From Thermomonas flagellata (GTDB lineage Bacteria > Pseudomonadota > Gammaproteobacteria > Xanthomonadales > Xanthomonadaceae): 64,000 bases of DNA. The notes under the pieces are model-generated. The model worked only from the letters and a program-made list of their open reading frames with translations. It had not been told where the DNA came from and searched no databases. The stretch covers positions 62,001-126,000 of the forward strand of contig NZ_JAJOZK010000002.1 in NCBI RefSeq assembly GCF_022419185.1, in the 5' to 3' direction. Shown piece after piece: positions 29,600-39,543 of the stretch (position 1 is its first letter; each line of letters starts with the position of its first letter). The position numbers and the translations under genes are program-made.

Positions 29600-30931
29600 G
29601 CCGCCGCCGAGGACACCATCGTCGCGATCGCCACCGCGCCGGCCGCCGCCGGGGTCGGGATCGTGCGCCTGTCCGGGCCGCGCGCGCGCGCGATCGGGCA
29701 GGCCGTCTGCGCGCGCCGGCTGCGGGTGCGGCATGCGCACCACGCGCGCTTCCGCGCCGCCGACGGCAGCGTGATCGACGATGGGATCGCCCTGTATTTC
29801 CGCGCCCCGGCCAGCTTCACCGGCGAGGACGTGGTCGAGCTGCAGGCGCACGGCAGCTTGCCCGTGCTGCAGGCCCTGGTGGAGCGCTGCTGCGCGCTCG
29901 GTGCGCGCCCGGCCGGGCCGGGCGAGTTCAGCCAGCGCGCCTTCCTCAACGGCAAGCTGGATCTGGCCCAGGCCGAGGCGCTGGCGGATCTGATCGCGGC
30001 CGCCGATGCGCGCGCGGCGCGCGCGGCGCGGCGTTCGCTGGACGGCGTGTTCTCGCGGCAGGTGCAGGCGCTGATGGATGCGCTGCTGGCGGCCCGGGTG
30101 CACGTGGAGGCGGCGATCGACTTCGCCGACGAGCCGCTGGAGACCCTCGGCGGCGCGGCCCTGCGCGACGCCCTCGAGGTCGCGACCGAACGGCTGGCGC
30201 AGCTGCGGCGCGAGGCCGAACGCGGGCGCAAGCTGCGCGATGGCCTGCACGTCGTGCTGGCGGGGGCGCCGAATGCGGGCAAGAGCTCGCTCCTCAACGC
30301 CTTGACCGGCGGCGAGCGCGCGATCGTCACCGACCTGCCCGGCACCACCCGCGACCTGCTGCGTGAGAGCGTGCAGTGCGACGGCGTGGCCTTGACCCTG
30401 GTCGACACCGCCGGCCTGCGCGCGGCCGCGGATGCGGTCGAAGCCGAGGGCATCCGCCGCGCGCGCGCCGAACTGGCGCGCGCCGACCTGGTGCTGGCGG
30501 TGCTGGATGCGCGCCGCGCGCAGGCCGACCGCACCGCGCTGCAGCCGGAGCTGGGCGCGGCCGCCCAGGTGCTGTGGCTGCACAACAAGGCCGACCTGCT
30601 GGACGCGCGTCCGCCGTTGGCGGACGACGCGCTGTACGTCTCCGCCCGCAGCGGCGAGGGCCTGCCGGCGCTGCACGCGCGCCTGCATGCGCTGGCAGGC
30701 GCCGGGGACGGCACGGCCGGCGAGTTCAGCGCACGCGCGCGCCACCTGCAGGCGCTGGCGGAGGCCGGGGACTGGCTCGCCGCGGCCCGCGCGGAGCTGG
30801 CCGGCGAGCGCCTGGAGCTGGCGGCGGAGGCGCTGCGGCGCGCCCACGACGCGCTCGGGGCGATCGGCGGCCGGGTCGATCCGGACTGCCTACTCGGTCA
30901 CATATTCGCGAGTTTCTGCATCGGCAAGTAG
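29597..30931 (+). CDS. mnmE: tRNA uridine-5-carboxymethylaminomethyl modification GTPase
   Basis: A 444-residue GTPase that with MnmG modifies U34 of certain tRNAs. The N-terminal tetrahydrofolate-binding domain starts [21 protein letters not shown]; the G domain has G1 [10 protein letters not shown]2/G3 DLPGTT and DTAGLR, and G4 NKAD. The C-terminus FCIGK carries the catalytic Cys and terminal Lys typical of MnmE. Start ATG 29597 gives the canonical N-terminus. Confidence 0.97.
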   Translation: MAAAEDTIVAIATAPAAAGVGIVRLSGPRARAIGQAVCARRLRVRHAHHARFRAADGSVIDDGIALYFRAPASFTGEDVVELQAHGSLPVLQALVERCCALGARPAGPGEFSQRAFLNGKLDLAQAEALADLIAAADARAARAARRSLDGVFSRQVQALMDALLAARVHVEAAIDFADEPLETLGGAALRDALEVATERLAQLRREAERGRKLRDGLHVVLAGAPNAGKSSLLNALTGGERAIVTDLPGTTRDLLRESVQCDGVALTLVDTAGLRAAADAVEAEGIRRARAELARADLVLAVLDARRAQADRTALQPELGAAAQVLWLHNKADLLDARPPLADDALYVSARSGEGLPALHARLHALAGAGDGTAGEFSARARHLQALAEAGDWLAAARAELAGERLELAAEALRRAHDALGAIGGRVDPDCLLGHIFASFCIGK

Positions 30932-30950
30932 CCCGCGTCCCGCCCGCGGC

Positions 30951-30981
30951 TTGACAAACGCGCGCCACTGCCGCGTGCTAT
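30951..30981 (+). promoter_or_regulatory. Candidate promoter of the TonB-like lipoprotein gene
   Basis: A perfect -35 TTGACA (30951-30956) is followed after 19 bp by TGCTAT (30976-30981), a weak -10. The downstream gene has its own Shine-Dalgarno AGGGGAG (31002-31008). Confidence 0.4.
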
Positions 30982-31016
30982 CGCCGCTGCGAACTGCATC
31001 ACAGGGGAGAGCCACC

Positions 31017-32066
31017 ATGTCCGCCCACCACCCGCTGCGGCACGCCGTGCTGCCGCTCGCCTTGGCCGTGGCCACCGCCGCCGGTCTGGCCGCCTGCAAG
31101 AAGGAGGCGGCGGCCCCGGCCGCGCCCACCGCCGCCGCGCCCGCCGCGCCGGCGCCGACCCCGGAGTCGGTGGTCGCCGCCAGCGTCAGCGCGCTCGGGC
31201 CCGACCAGCTGCGCCAGGAGGCCAGCAAGGCCTATTCCGAGAACCGCCTCTACGCCCCGGCCGGCAACAACGCGATGGAGTTCTACCTCGCCCTGCGCGA
31301 CAAGCAGCCGGGCGACGCCGGTGCCTCCAGCGCCCTGACCGACCTGCTGCCGATGACGGTGATCGCCGCCGAGCAGGCGATCGCGCGCGAGGACTTCGGC
31401 GAGGCCAAGCGGCTGGTGGCGCTGATCGCCAAGGCCGATCCGCAGCATCCGGCCCTGGGCCGCCTGCGCGCCAGCATCGACAAGGGCGAGCAGGCGGCGG
31501 CGCAGCGCGCCCAGCAGCAGCAGCTGACCGCCGAGGAAGACGCCAAGCGCAAGGCCGAGCAGGCCAAGCAGCGCGAGGAGGAGCAGCGCCGGCTGCAGGA
31601 GCAGCAGCGCCAGCAGGCCGAGCAGCAGGCCCAGCAGCAGGCCGCGGCGGAGGCCGAGCGCCAGCGCCAGGCCGCGGCGGAGGCCGAGCGCCAGCGGCAG
31701 GCGGCCGCCGAGGCGGAGCGCCAGCGCCAGCAGGCACAGGCGCAGGCGCAGGCGCAGGCGCAGGCGCAGCCGGCGGCGCCGCGCGCGGCCGCGGGCGGCG
31801 GTGGCACCGAGCTGCGCCCGATCAGCCAGGGGGCGCCGCGCTATCCGCAGAACGCCCAGCGCGCCGGCGCCACCGCCTCGGTGGTGGTGGAGTTCACGGT
31901 CAACCCGGACGGCAGCGTCGGCGACGTGCGCGCGGTCAGCTCCGCCGGCCCGCGCCAGTACGCCCGCGACTTCGAGCGCGAGGCGGTCGCCGCGGCCAAG
32001 CGCTGGCGCTTCCAGCCGGTGTCGCAGCCGGTCACCACCCGCCGCACGATCGCGTTCCAGCAGTGA
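31017..32066 (+). CDS. Lipoprotein with TolA-like coil and C-terminal TonB domain
   Basis: A 349-residue protein with a lipobox (LAAC, Cys27), a region of about 120 residues with helical repeats, a long Gln/Ala/Glu/Arg coiled coil (about 160-245) containing three AAAEAERQRQ units and an (QA)n run, and a TonB_C domain (about 260-349: RYPQNAQRAGATASVVVEF through WRFQPVSQPVTTRRTIAF). TonB-type transducers normally carry an N-terminal membrane helix that contacts ExbBD; here lipidation replaces it, so energy transduction is doubtful and an outer-membrane or periplasmic bridging role is possible. A strong bidirectional terminator follows. Confidence 0.85.
   Translation: MSAHHPLRHAVLPLALAVATAAGLAACKKEAAAPAAPTAAAPAAPAPTPESVVAASVSALGPDQLRQEASKAYSENRLYAPAGNNAMEFYLALRDKQPGDAGASSALTDLLPMTVIAAEQAIAREDFGEAKRLVALIAKADPQHPALGRLRASIDKGEQAAAQRAQQQQLTAEEDAKRKAEQAKQREEEQRRLQEQQRQQAEQQAQQQAAAEAERQRQAAAEAERQRQAAAEAERQRQQAQAQAQAQAQAQPAAPRAAAGGGGTELRPISQGAPRYPQNAQRAGATASVVVEFTVNPDGSVGDVRAVSSAGPRQYARDFEREAVAAAKRWRFQPVSQPVTTRRTIAFQQ
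31641..31770. repeat. Three tandem 30-bp units plus GCGCAG microsatellite
   Basis: Units at 31641-31670, 31671-31700 and 31701-31730 each encode AAAEAERQRQ; the first two differ at one base, the third at several. They are followed by a hexanucleotide CAGGCG run (about 31735-31770) encoding alternating Gln-Ala. Copy number is likely to vary between strains. Confidence 0.85.
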
Positions 32067-32112
32067 CCGCCGCGCGCGGATCGCCGGCCCGCCCGGCGAT
32101 CGGCAGGCCATG

Positions 32113-32142
32113 GAAAAAGCCCGGCCGGCGCCGGGCTTTTTC
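32113..32142. terminator. Bidirectional intrinsic terminator
   Basis: Perfect 12-bp arms (32113-32124 and 32131-32142) around a 6-nt loop, with A5 on one side and T5 on the other. It serves the convergent lipoprotein gene (plus) and the NatB-like permease gene (minus). Confidence 0.88.
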
Positions 32143-32163
32143 GTGGGCGATGCGAGCCCGGGC

Positions 32164-33353
32164 TCAGGCCGAGATCGCGAGCTTCTCCTGGCGGTAGCGC
32201 CACACCGCCAGCGCCCACAGCAGGGCCGCCAGCGCCAGCGCGCAGGCCAGGTACACGGCCCACTGCGCGGGCGAGGCGGCCTCGCCGCGGGTGATCTTCT
32301 GGATCAGCTGGTTCTGCGCCAGGAACGGCACCGCGTACTGCCACAGCGCGGTGTCCTTCAGCGGGTAGGCCATCAGCCCGTAGGCCGGCAGCATCGGCAG
32401 CAGCATCAGCCACATGATGTGGCTCTGCGCCTCCTTCATGCTCTTGGCGCCGGCGGCCAGCGCGGTCATCAGCGCGGTGCCGATCAGCACCAGCGGCAGC
32501 AGCGCCAGCAGCAGCTTGGCCATCGCCGGCCAGCTCACGTCCATCTGCCGGGCCAGGCCGCTGGCCAGGCTGGCCGAGGCCTTGAACGAGACCAGGATCA
32601 GCAGCAGCGTGGCCAGGCCGAGCGCGGTCGCGGCCAGCATCTTGCCGCCGACCAGCGCCGCGCGCGGGGCCGGGGTGGCCAGCAGCGGCTCCAGCGACTG
32701 CCGCTCGCGTTCGCCCGCGGTGGTGTCCATCGCCAGGTGGGCGCCGCCGATGAAGGCGAAGATGGTCAGGATCATCGGCAGCAGCACCGCCATGAACTGG
32801 CTGTTCTTGGCCTCCGGGGTGGCCATGTCGCGGGTGCCGACGTGCAGCGGGGTGGCCACCGCCGGGTTGATGCCGCGCACCAGCAGGCGCATCGCGCCGA
32901 CGCCGTTGCTGTAGCCCTCCAGCACCTTGCTCACCCGCGCCACCTTGACGTCGCCGTTGCGGCGGGTGGTGTCGGTGATGATGTCGACCTTGGCGGGCCG
33001 GCCGGCCGCCCAGTCCTTGGCGAAGTCCGGGTCGATCGCCAGCGCCAGGTCCTCCTGCTGCGCGCGCACCCGCGCCTCGATGTCGGCCGGCGCCGGCCGC
33101 GCCTGGATGCCGTAGCTGGCGAGGAACCCGATCAGGTTCGGCGCGCGCTCGAGGCCGACCACCGGCACGCTGAGCGGCTTTTCCAGCTGGGTCTCGGCGC
33201 GCAGCTGGGTGAGCTTGCCGATGCCGAGGAAGATCAGCGGGTACAGCAGCGGCGCCATCAGCAGCGAGAGCAGGAAGGTGCGGCGGTCGCGGAAGAAGTC
33301 CAGCCATTCCTTGCGCATCACCGTGAGCAGGGCGGCGGCGAACGTGGGAGTGT

Positions 33354-33357
<4 letters not shown>
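32164..33357 (-). CDS. ABC-2 type permease (NatB-like)
   Basis: A 397-residue inner-membrane permease. One helix near residue 30 (TFLLSLLMAPLLYPLIFLGI) is followed by a periplasmic domain of about 130 residues, then five to six C-terminal helices (AVLLPMILTIFAFIGGAHL, ATALGLATLLLILVSF, LLLALLPLVLIGTALMTALAA and onward). The GERERQSLEPLLATPAPR loop is the conserved cytosolic motif of NatB/CcmB-like exporters. The start overlaps the ATPase stop by 4 bp. Family members export sodium or other small cations or drugs; here the cargo is unknown. Confidence 0.85.
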
Positions 33358-34109
<752 letters not shown>

Positions 34110-34134
34110 GGTCTGGCTCCTGGCGGCGGGACGG

Positions 34135-35682
34135 TCACGGCGCCGCGCCGTTGTAGTCGAGGAACGGGGCCGGATAGGCCAGCCTGTCCAGGCACTGGCC
34201 GTCGAGCGCCCGGGCATTGGCCGTTTCGATGAAGCGGGTGAGCAGCTTGGGCATGCAGCCGGCGCCGAGCACCGAATGGCCCTGCCCCTTGAGCACGAAC
34301 AGGCGCCCGTTGGGCAGGGTCTGCACGATCTGTTCGCCGTAGCGGGGCGGCGTCACCGGGTCGAACTCGCCGGCCAGCACCAGCGCCGGCACCGCGGTCG
34401 CGAGCGGCCGGTGGAAGTCGGCCGGCACCCGGCCCTTGGGCCAGGCCTGGCACATCGCGGCCATGCCGGTGGGCATGGCGTTGCCGAGCACGGTGCCGCT
34501 GTCCTGCGCGCGCGCGACCATGCTGTCGGCGTCCTCGCTGCACACCACCGACAGCTGCATGCCCATCGCCATCGCGTCCTGCATGCCGTCCGCCAGCATG
34601 TGCGCGAGCGCCATCAGGTTCTCGTAGTGGCCGGCGTTGGCCTCGTGGATCAGCAGCGGCAGCAGCCCCGCGGCCAGCGGCAGGTAGGCGTACATGCGCA
34701 CCAGCCCGGCCACCGTCTCGGCGCGCAGGGTGCCCTGCTTGAGTTCGCCGGTGCTGGCATCGCGGTACTGCACCTGGACGGGTTTGGCGCGCAGGGTCGC
34801 CAGCAGGCGGTCGAGCTCGGCGCGCGGATCGCCCAGCCGGGCCTTGCAGGCCGGGTCCTTGCTGCACAGCCCGAACTGCAATGCCAGTGCATCGTCGAGG
34901 TTGCGCGCGAAGATGTTGCCGAGGCCGATCGCGTTCGGCACCGGCGAATCCAGCACGATGCTGCGCGTCGCCTGCGGGTGGCGCATCGCGTACTGCTGCG
35001 CCACGCGGGTGCCGTAGCTGACGCCGACCAGGTTGATCTGGCGCGCGCCGATCGCGCGGCGCACCGCGTCGAGGTCGGCCACCGCGTCGGTGGTGGTGTA
35101 GAAGCGCAGGTCGGCCTTGTTCGACAGCGCGGCCGCGCAGGCGGCGGCCTGCGCCTGCATGGCCGCGGGCGAGGTGTCCGCTTCCGCGGCGTCGCCCGCG
35201 GGCGGGGTGCAGGCCAAGAGGTTGGAGCGCCCGGTGCCGCGCTGGTCGACGAGGATGACGCTGCGGTGCTTGCGGATCTCGGCGAACACCGGCGCCAGCG
35301 CCGGGAAGGTGTCCACGGCCGACTGCCCGGGGCCGCCGGCGAGGAAGAACACCGGGTCGGCCTGCTGCTCGCCGTTGCTGGTCGGCTGCAGCCACGCGAG
35401 GCGGAGCGCGATCTTGCGCCCGTCCGGATGCGCGCGGTCCTCCGGCACCGTGTAGGTGCCGCACAGCGCCTCCAGGCTCTCCCGGCTCATCGGCGAGCTG
35501 AGCGTGCACGGGGTGAACGGGATCTTGCCCAGCAGCACCGGCGTGGCCGCGGCCACCGGGGCCGGCGCGCCGGCGGCGGGCGCGGCGTCGGCGTCCCCGG
35601 GCGTGGGTTGCAGGGCCTTGTAGCCGAGGATCGCGGCGGCGATCGCGGCCGCCAGCAGGAGTCGGGTGGTGCGGGGGGTCAT
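34135..35682 (-). CDS. Exported alpha/beta hydrolase (tripeptidyl aminopeptidase-like)
   Basis: A 515-residue protein with an N-terminal signal sequence or anchor (RLLLAAAIAAAILGYKAL), then an Ala/Pro linker. The hydrolase fold shows LAGGPGQS (114-121, oxyanion region), VDQRGTGRS near 146-153 and nucleophile elbow GVSYGT with Ser222; the catalytic His is expected in KGQGHSVLGAGC near the C-terminus. This is the SlpE/TAP-like architecture with a C-terminal TAP domain (LVLAGEFDPVTPPRYGEQI), typical of secreted peptidases. It sits between an XRE regulator and an ABC exporter. Confidence 0.88.
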   Translation of the reverse strand: MTPRTTRLLLAAAIAAAILGYKALQPTPGDADAAPAAGAPAPVAAATPVLLGKIPFTPCTLSSPMSRESLEALCGTYTVPEDRAHPDGRKIALRLAWLQPTSNGEQQADPVFFLAGGPGQSAVDTFPALAPVFAEIRKHRSVILVDQRGTGRSNLLACTPPAGDAAEADTSPAAMQAQAAACAAALSNKADLRFYTTTDAVADLDAVRRAIGARQINLVGVSYGTRVAQQYAMRHPQATRSIVLDSPVPNAIGLGNIFARNLDDALALQFGLCSKDPACKARLGDPRAELDRLLATLRAKPVQVQYRDASTGELKQGTLRAETVAGLVRMYAYLPLAAGLLPLLIHEANAGHYENLMALAHMLADGMQDAMAMGMQLSVVCSEDADSMVARAQDSGTVLGNAMPTGMAAMCQAWPKGRVPADFHRPLATAVPALVLAGEFDPVTPPRYGEQIVQTLPNGRLFVLKGQGHSVLGAGCMPKLLTRFIETANARALDGQCLDRLAYPAPFLDYNGAAP

Positions 35683-35727
35683 CGGCAGGGCCTCGCGGGC
35701 AGGGCGCGGGAAAGGGATGGCATGGGG

Positions 35728-35925
35728 TCAGGGGTCATCGGGCAGGAACACGTCTTCGATCCGGCAGCCGAACAGGCGTGCGATGCGAAAGGCCAGCGGC
35801 AGCGACGGGTCGTACTTGCCGGTTTCCAGGGCGTTGACGGTCTGCCTCGACACGTCCAGCCGCTGCGCCAGCTCGGCCTGCGACCAGCCCTGATGCTCGC
35901 GCAGCGTGCGCAGGCGGTTGTTCAC
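35728..35925 (-). CDS. XRE-family transcriptional regulator
   Basis: A 65-residue protein consisting almost only of a helix-turn-helix domain (LREHQGWSQAELAQRLDVSR then QTVNALETGKYDPSLPLAF), ending EDVFLPDDP. Small regulators of this kind usually pair with a membrane protein and repress their own operon. Translation starts at GTG 35925, 10 nt after the preceding gene's stop. A 28-bp perfect palindrome at the promoter is the likely operator. Confidence 0.9.
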   Translation of the reverse strand: MNNRLRTLREHQGWSQAELAQRLDVSRQTVNALETGKYDPSLPLAFRIARLFGCRIEDVFLPDDP

Positions 35926-35935
35926 CGGGCACGCC

Positions 35936-36532
35936 TCACAGGTAGCGCCTCGCCAGCACCATCTTGGCGAGGCCGTAGACGAGGCACAGCAGCGGGAACA
36001 CCCAGATCATCGCAGCGGCGGCATCGAGGTCGATGACCTTGGCCTTCTGCAGCAGGCCGCCGGCGAAGTACAGCAGCGCCACCAGCAGGCTGGCGATGCC
36101 GATGGCGTCGGTTTCGATGCGCCGCTGCAGCTCGTCGATCTCGCGCAGGTAGCGCAGCGCGGCGCGCATCAGCAGCGCGATCGGCAGCGCGGGCAGGATC
36201 GCCACCAGCGCGCGCAGCGGCACCGCCTCGATCCCGCGCTTGACCAGCCACAGCGACAGGAACAGGCTGAGGGCATAGGCGACCAGGATCGGCCACAGCG
36301 CGCGCAGGTAGCGGCGTGCGGCCGGTTGCGCGTACATCTCGTCGCAATGCTGGCGCCACCAGCGCGGCACCAGCGCCAGCAGCGCCGCGCCCAGCAGGTA
36401 GCCGGCGCCGATCCCGCCCCAGGTGCCGACGGCGGCCTGCGGCCAGCCCAGCCATGCGCGGCCGGCGGCGGCAAAGGCGAAGCAGCCCAGCGCGATCGCC
36501 ACGAAGATCCACATCCAGCGGCGCAGGGTCAT
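35936..36532 (-). CDS. Four to six-helix membrane protein linked to an XRE regulator
   Basis: A 198-residue integral membrane protein starting MTLRRWMWIFVAIALGCFAF, with helices near residues 6-22, 36-54, 77-95, 100-120 and a pair near 145-190 (IGIASLLVALLYFAGG, AAMIWVFPLLCLVYGLA). It resembles the DUF-type membrane partners found next to small XRE regulators and ABC exporters. It is first in the operon, 101 bp from the operator palindrome. Its function is not known. The open frame extends upstream to 36643 without a better start. Confidence 0.75.
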   Translation of the reverse strand: MTLRRWMWIFVAIALGCFAFAAAGRAWLGWPQAAVGTWGGIGAGYLLGAALLALVPRWWRQHCDEMYAQPAARRYLRALWPILVAYALSLFLSLWLVKRGIEAVPLRALVAILPALPIALLMRAALRYLREIDELQRRIETDAIGIASLLVALLYFAGGLLQKAKVIDLDAAAAMIWVFPLLCLVYGLAKMVLARRYL

Positions 36533-36632
36533 CGGCGCAACCCCGGCGCGAACGGGCGAGGAACACCGCGCCGAGCGCGATGAAGGCGGTGGCCACGCCG
36601 TCGTCCACAGTCCTGCGAAGTCATGAGCTACG

Positions 36633-36690
36633 CGTCGTGTCAAGGATGCTTGACACGACGATACGGTGGCCTTGGCTCGCTTGTCAAGCG
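36633..36690 (-). promoter_or_regulatory. Promoter and palindromic operators of the XRE/hydrolase/NatAB operon
   Basis: On the minus strand a perfect -35 TTGACA (36687-36682) and TATCGT (36663-36658) are 18 bp apart. The -35 lies inside a palindrome CGCTTG-T-CAAGCG (36678-36690). Overlapping the -10 and start site is a perfect 28-bp inverted repeat (36633-36660, 12-bp arms, GATG loop). Both palindromes share the half-site TTGACA/TGTCAAG, as expected for two dimeric sites of one repressor. Confidence 0.7.
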
Positions 36691-36751
36691 TCCTTTACAT
36701 ATCCCGCCGAACGCGGCAGGCAGGCGCGCGACAGGGGATCCGTCGCCCGGA

Positions 36752-37516
36752 TCATTTGTTGCTGACGTACTTCTCGCGGCGAATCATCGGCACCGGCAGG
36801 CCCATGGCCTTCAGCGCCTCGAAGGTCGCATCCACCATGTCCGGGTTTCCGCACAGGTAGGCGATGTCGCCGGCCGGGTCGGGCACCAGTTCCGGCAGCA
36901 CGTTCTGCACATAGCCATGGCGCACGTCGGCATGCGCGTGTGGGGAATCAGCCGCGGGCAACTCGCGCGACAGGCAGGGCAGGTAGCGGAAGCCCGGGTG
37001 CGCCGCGGCGAACGCGCGGAATTCGTCGCCGTACAGCAGCTCGGCCGGGGTGCGCGCGCCCTGCAGCAGCGCCACCTGCACCCTGCGTTCGGCCATCAGC
37101 CGGGCCAGCTGCGGCAGCATCGCGCGGTACGGGGTGATGCCGGTGCCGGTGCCGATCAGCAGGTAGCGGCGGTTGGCATCCTGGGGCAGCAGGCAGAAGC
37201 GCCCGAAGGGCCCGCTGGCGTCCACCGTGCCGCCGAGCGGCATGCCCTCGAACAGGGCGGTAGCGGCGCCGCCGGGCACGTAGCTCACCGCGATCTCGAC
37301 CGCATCCCCGGCCACGAGTGGCCGTTCGTGGCGGGTCGCCAGCGAATAACTGCGCCGCGCCGGGCTGCCGTCGGCATAGCGGAAGTGGATCTGGATGAAT
37401 TGGCCGGGCACGAAGTCCAGCGCCTGCCCGTCGTCGCGCACGAAGGTGAGGTGCGCCACGCTCGGCGCGATCATCCGGCGCGCGGTGAGCCGGAGCGGGA
37501 AATGGACGATGGCCAA
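36752..37516 (-). CDS. fpr: Ferredoxin/flavodoxin-NADP+ reductase
   Basis: A 254-residue flavoenzyme that exchanges electrons between NADPH and ferredoxin or flavodoxin. The FAD-binding motif RRSYSLA, the NADP-binding GTGTGITPYRAM and the C-terminal EKYVSNK are present; CGNPDMVD matches the nicotinamide-site loop. It resembles bacterial subclass I FPR enzymes. It is divergent from the ABC transporter at 37.6 kb and upstream of the XRE operon but separated from it by that operon's promoter. Confidence 0.9.
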   Translation of the reverse strand: MAIVHFPLRLTARRMIAPSVAHLTFVRDDGQALDFVPGQFIQIHFRYADGSPARRSYSLATRHERPLVAGDAVEIAVSYVPGGAATALFEGMPLGGTVDASGPFGRFCLLPQDANRRYLLIGTGTGITPYRAMLPQLARLMAERRVQVALLQGARTPAELLYGDEFRAFAAAHPGFRYLPCLSRELPAADSPHAHADVRHGYVQNVLPELVPDPAGDIAYLCGNPDMVDATFEALKAMGLPVPMIRREKYVSNK

Positions 37517-37641
37517 GCGATGCTCTGTTCCGGAAGCGGCGGTGCCGGCCGCGCGGGGCGCGCCGGGGCGGGCGCCTATACTACCCGTACCGCCATCCGG
37601 TCCGTCCCGACAGCCCCCGCGCCGCGGGGGCGGAGCCCTGT

Positions 37642-38583
37642 ATGCAGTCCCATCCCGTGCCCGCGCTGCGCCTCCACGAGCTGCGCAAGACCTACGACAA
37701 CGGTGTGGAGGCGCTGAAAGGCGTGAGCCTGGAGGTCGCCCCCGGCGATTTCTACGCCTTGCTCGGCCCCAACGGTGCCGGCAAGAGCACCCTGATCGGG
37801 ATCGTCAGCTCGCTGGTGAACAAGAGCAGCGGCACGGTCGAGGTGTTCGGGATCGACCTCGAGCGCGAGCGCAGCCGCGCCATGCGCCAGCTCGGGCTGG
37901 TGCCGCAAGAATTGAACTTCAACATGTTCGAGAAGCCGCTGGACATCTGCGTGAACTACGCCGGCTTCTACGGCGTGCCGCGCCGGCAGGCGCTGGAGCG
38001 CGCCGAGCAGGTGCTCAAGGACGCCCAGCTGTGGGACAAGGCGGACAAGATGAGCCGCACCCTGTCCGGCGGCATGAAGCGCCGGCTGATGATCGCACGC
38101 GCGATGATGACGAAGCCGCGCCTGCTGATCCTGGACGAGCCCACCGCCGGGGTGGACATCGAGATCCGCCGCGGCATGTGGAAGACCCTGCGCCAGATCA
38201 ACGCCGAGGGCACCACCATCATCCTCACCACCCACTACCTGGAGGAAGCCGAGCACCTGTGCCGGCACCTGGCGATCATCGACCGCGGCCAGATCATCGA
38301 GCGCGGGCCGATCAAGTCGCTGCTGACCAAGCTCGACATGGAGGGCTTCGTGCTCGACGTGGACGGCACGCTGCCGCACCCGCTGCCGCACATCCCCGGC
38401 GCGCACCTGAAGGCCACCGACCCGCAGACCCTGGACCTGCAGATGCCGCGCGCGATGGACCTCAACCACGTGTTCGCGGTGCTCGGCGAGGCCGGTATCC
38501 GCGTGCGTTCGATGCGCAACCAGAGCAACCGCCTGGAGGAACTGTTCGTGCGCCTGACCGGCAAGCAGGAGGACGCGGCATGA
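37642..38583 (+). CDS. ABC transporter ATP-binding protein (YadG-like)
   Basis: A 313-residue ATPase with Walker A GPNGAGKST, signature LSGGMKRR, Walker B LLILDEPTAGVD and switch His in LTTHYLEEAEHL. The C-terminal 80 residues (LPHPLPHIPGAHLKATDP) form the extra domain of DrrA/YadG-type ATPases. A -10-like TATACT lies at 37577-37582. It is coupled to the permease by an ATGA overlap. Confidence 0.92.
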   Translation: MQSHPVPALRLHELRKTYDNGVEALKGVSLEVAPGDFYALLGPNGAGKSTLIGIVSSLVNKSSGTVEVFGIDLERERSRAMRQLGLVPQELNFNMFEKPLDICVNYAGFYGVPRRQALERAEQVLKDAQLWDKADKMSRTLSGGMKRRLMIARAMMTKPRLLILDEPTAGVDIEIRRGMWKTLRQINAEGTTIILTTHYLEEAEHLCRHLAIIDRGQIIERGPIKSLLTKLDMEGFVLDVDGTLPHPLPHIPGAHLKATDPQTLDLQMPRAMDLNHVFAVLGEAGIRVRSMRNQSNRLEELFVRLTGKQEDAA

Positions 38584-39365
38584 GCGCGCGCCAGCCCGCC
38601 CACCCCAACCTGGTCGCGCTGGCCACCATCGTGCGCCGCGAGGTGAACCGCATCCTGCGCATCTGGGGCCAGACCCTGATGCCGCCGGCGATCACCATGA
38701 CCCTGTACTTCCTGATCTTCGGCGGCCTGATCGGCTCGCGTATCGGCACCATGGACGGCATCCGCTACATGGACTTCATCGTGCCCGGGCTGGTGATGAT
38801 GAGCGTGATCCAGAACAGCTACGGCAACATCAGCAGCTCGTTCTTCGGCGCCAAGTTCGGCCGCCACGTCGAGGAATTGCTGGTCAGCCCGATGCCGAAC
38901 TGGGTGATCCTCGGTGGCTACGTCGCCGGCGCGGTGCTGCGCGGGCTGATGGTCGGCGCGATCGTGCTGGTGATCGCGATGTTCTTCACCCGGGTGCGGG
39001 TGCCGCACCCGCTGGTCACGGTCGGCTCGGTGCTGCTGGGCGCGACCATCTTCTCGCTGGCCGGCTTCGTCAACGCGGTGTATGCCAAGAAGTTCGACGA
39101 CATCGCGATCGTGCCGACCTTCATCCTCACCCCGCTGACCTACCTCGGCGGCGTGTTCTATTCGATCAAGCTGCTGCCCGGCTGGGCGGAGGCGGCCACC
39201 CACCTCAACCCGATCTTCTACATGGTCAACGCGTTCCGCTACGGGCTGCTCGGCGTTTCCGACGTGTCTGTGGGGGTGGCGTTCGGGCTGATGCTGGCCT
39301 TCGCCGCGGCGCTCGCCGCGATCGGCCTGTGGCTGCTGCAGCGCGGGGTGGGCTTGCGCCACTGA
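38580..39365 (+). CDS. ABC-2 type permease (YadH-like)
   Basis: A 261-residue permease with six helices: near 33-51 (MPPAITMTLYFLIFGGLIG), 60-80, 110-135 (VAGAVLRGLMVGAIVLVIAM), 145-165, 173-190 and 225-245. The GGVFYSIKLLPGWAE and HLNPIFYMVNAFRYGLLG motifs are characteristic of YadH/ABC-2 exporters. With the overlapping ATPase it makes a complete homodimeric exporter; the cargo is unknown. Confidence 0.92.
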   Translation: MSARQPAHPNLVALATIVRREVNRILRIWGQTLMPPAITMTLYFLIFGGLIGSRIGTMDGIRYMDFIVPGLVMMSVIQNSYGNISSSFFGAKFGRHVEELLVSPMPNWVILGGYVAGAVLRGLMVGAIVLVIAMFFTRVRVPHPLVTVGSVLLGATIFSLAGFVNAVYAKKFDDIAIVPTFILTPLTYLGGVFYSIKLLPGWAEAATHLNPIFYMVNAFRYGLLGVSDVSVGVAFGLMLAFAAALAAIGLWLLQRGVGLRH

Positions 39366-39400
39366 GGGCCGCGCCGCGCGCGATGGGTGAGCCGCCATCG

Positions 39401-39509
39401 CCGTTCGTGATGGACCTGTCGAACCACGGACGGTGCCAGCATCGCCCGCTGCAAGCCCGCCACCGCGCGGCCCTGTCCGTGCGTGGTCAGCCTGTCGAAC
39501 CACGCACGG
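39401..39509. repeat. Dispersed palindromic repeat doublet, copy A
   Basis: Two 33-nt imperfect palindromes in the same orientation (39401-39433 and 39477-39509), spaced 76 bp. The second has perfect 10-bp arms (CCGTGCGTGG / CCACGCACGG) flanking CCTGTCGAA. The whole unit matches the doublet at 45641-45747, including the spacer, so it is a REP/BIME-like element. It lies between the convergent yadH-like and tatD genes. Confidence 0.75.
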
Positions 39510-39543
39510 CACGCACGGCACCGCCGCGTCCGCGGCGCCCGGA

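Noticed and set aside
35922-36608. Alternative minus-strand frame overlapping the XRE-partner membrane protein, starting MDDGVATAFIALGAVFLARS
   Set aside because: The first 20 residues look like a helix, but the rest is Arg/Ala/Gly-rich and it overlaps the good membrane-protein frame entirely. A tiny leader peptide is possible but unsupported.
37577-37582. TATACT as a full promoter for the YadG-like ABC gene
   Set aside because: The -10 is good but no -35-like hexamer lies at 16-18 bp, so it was only mentioned within the gene entry.
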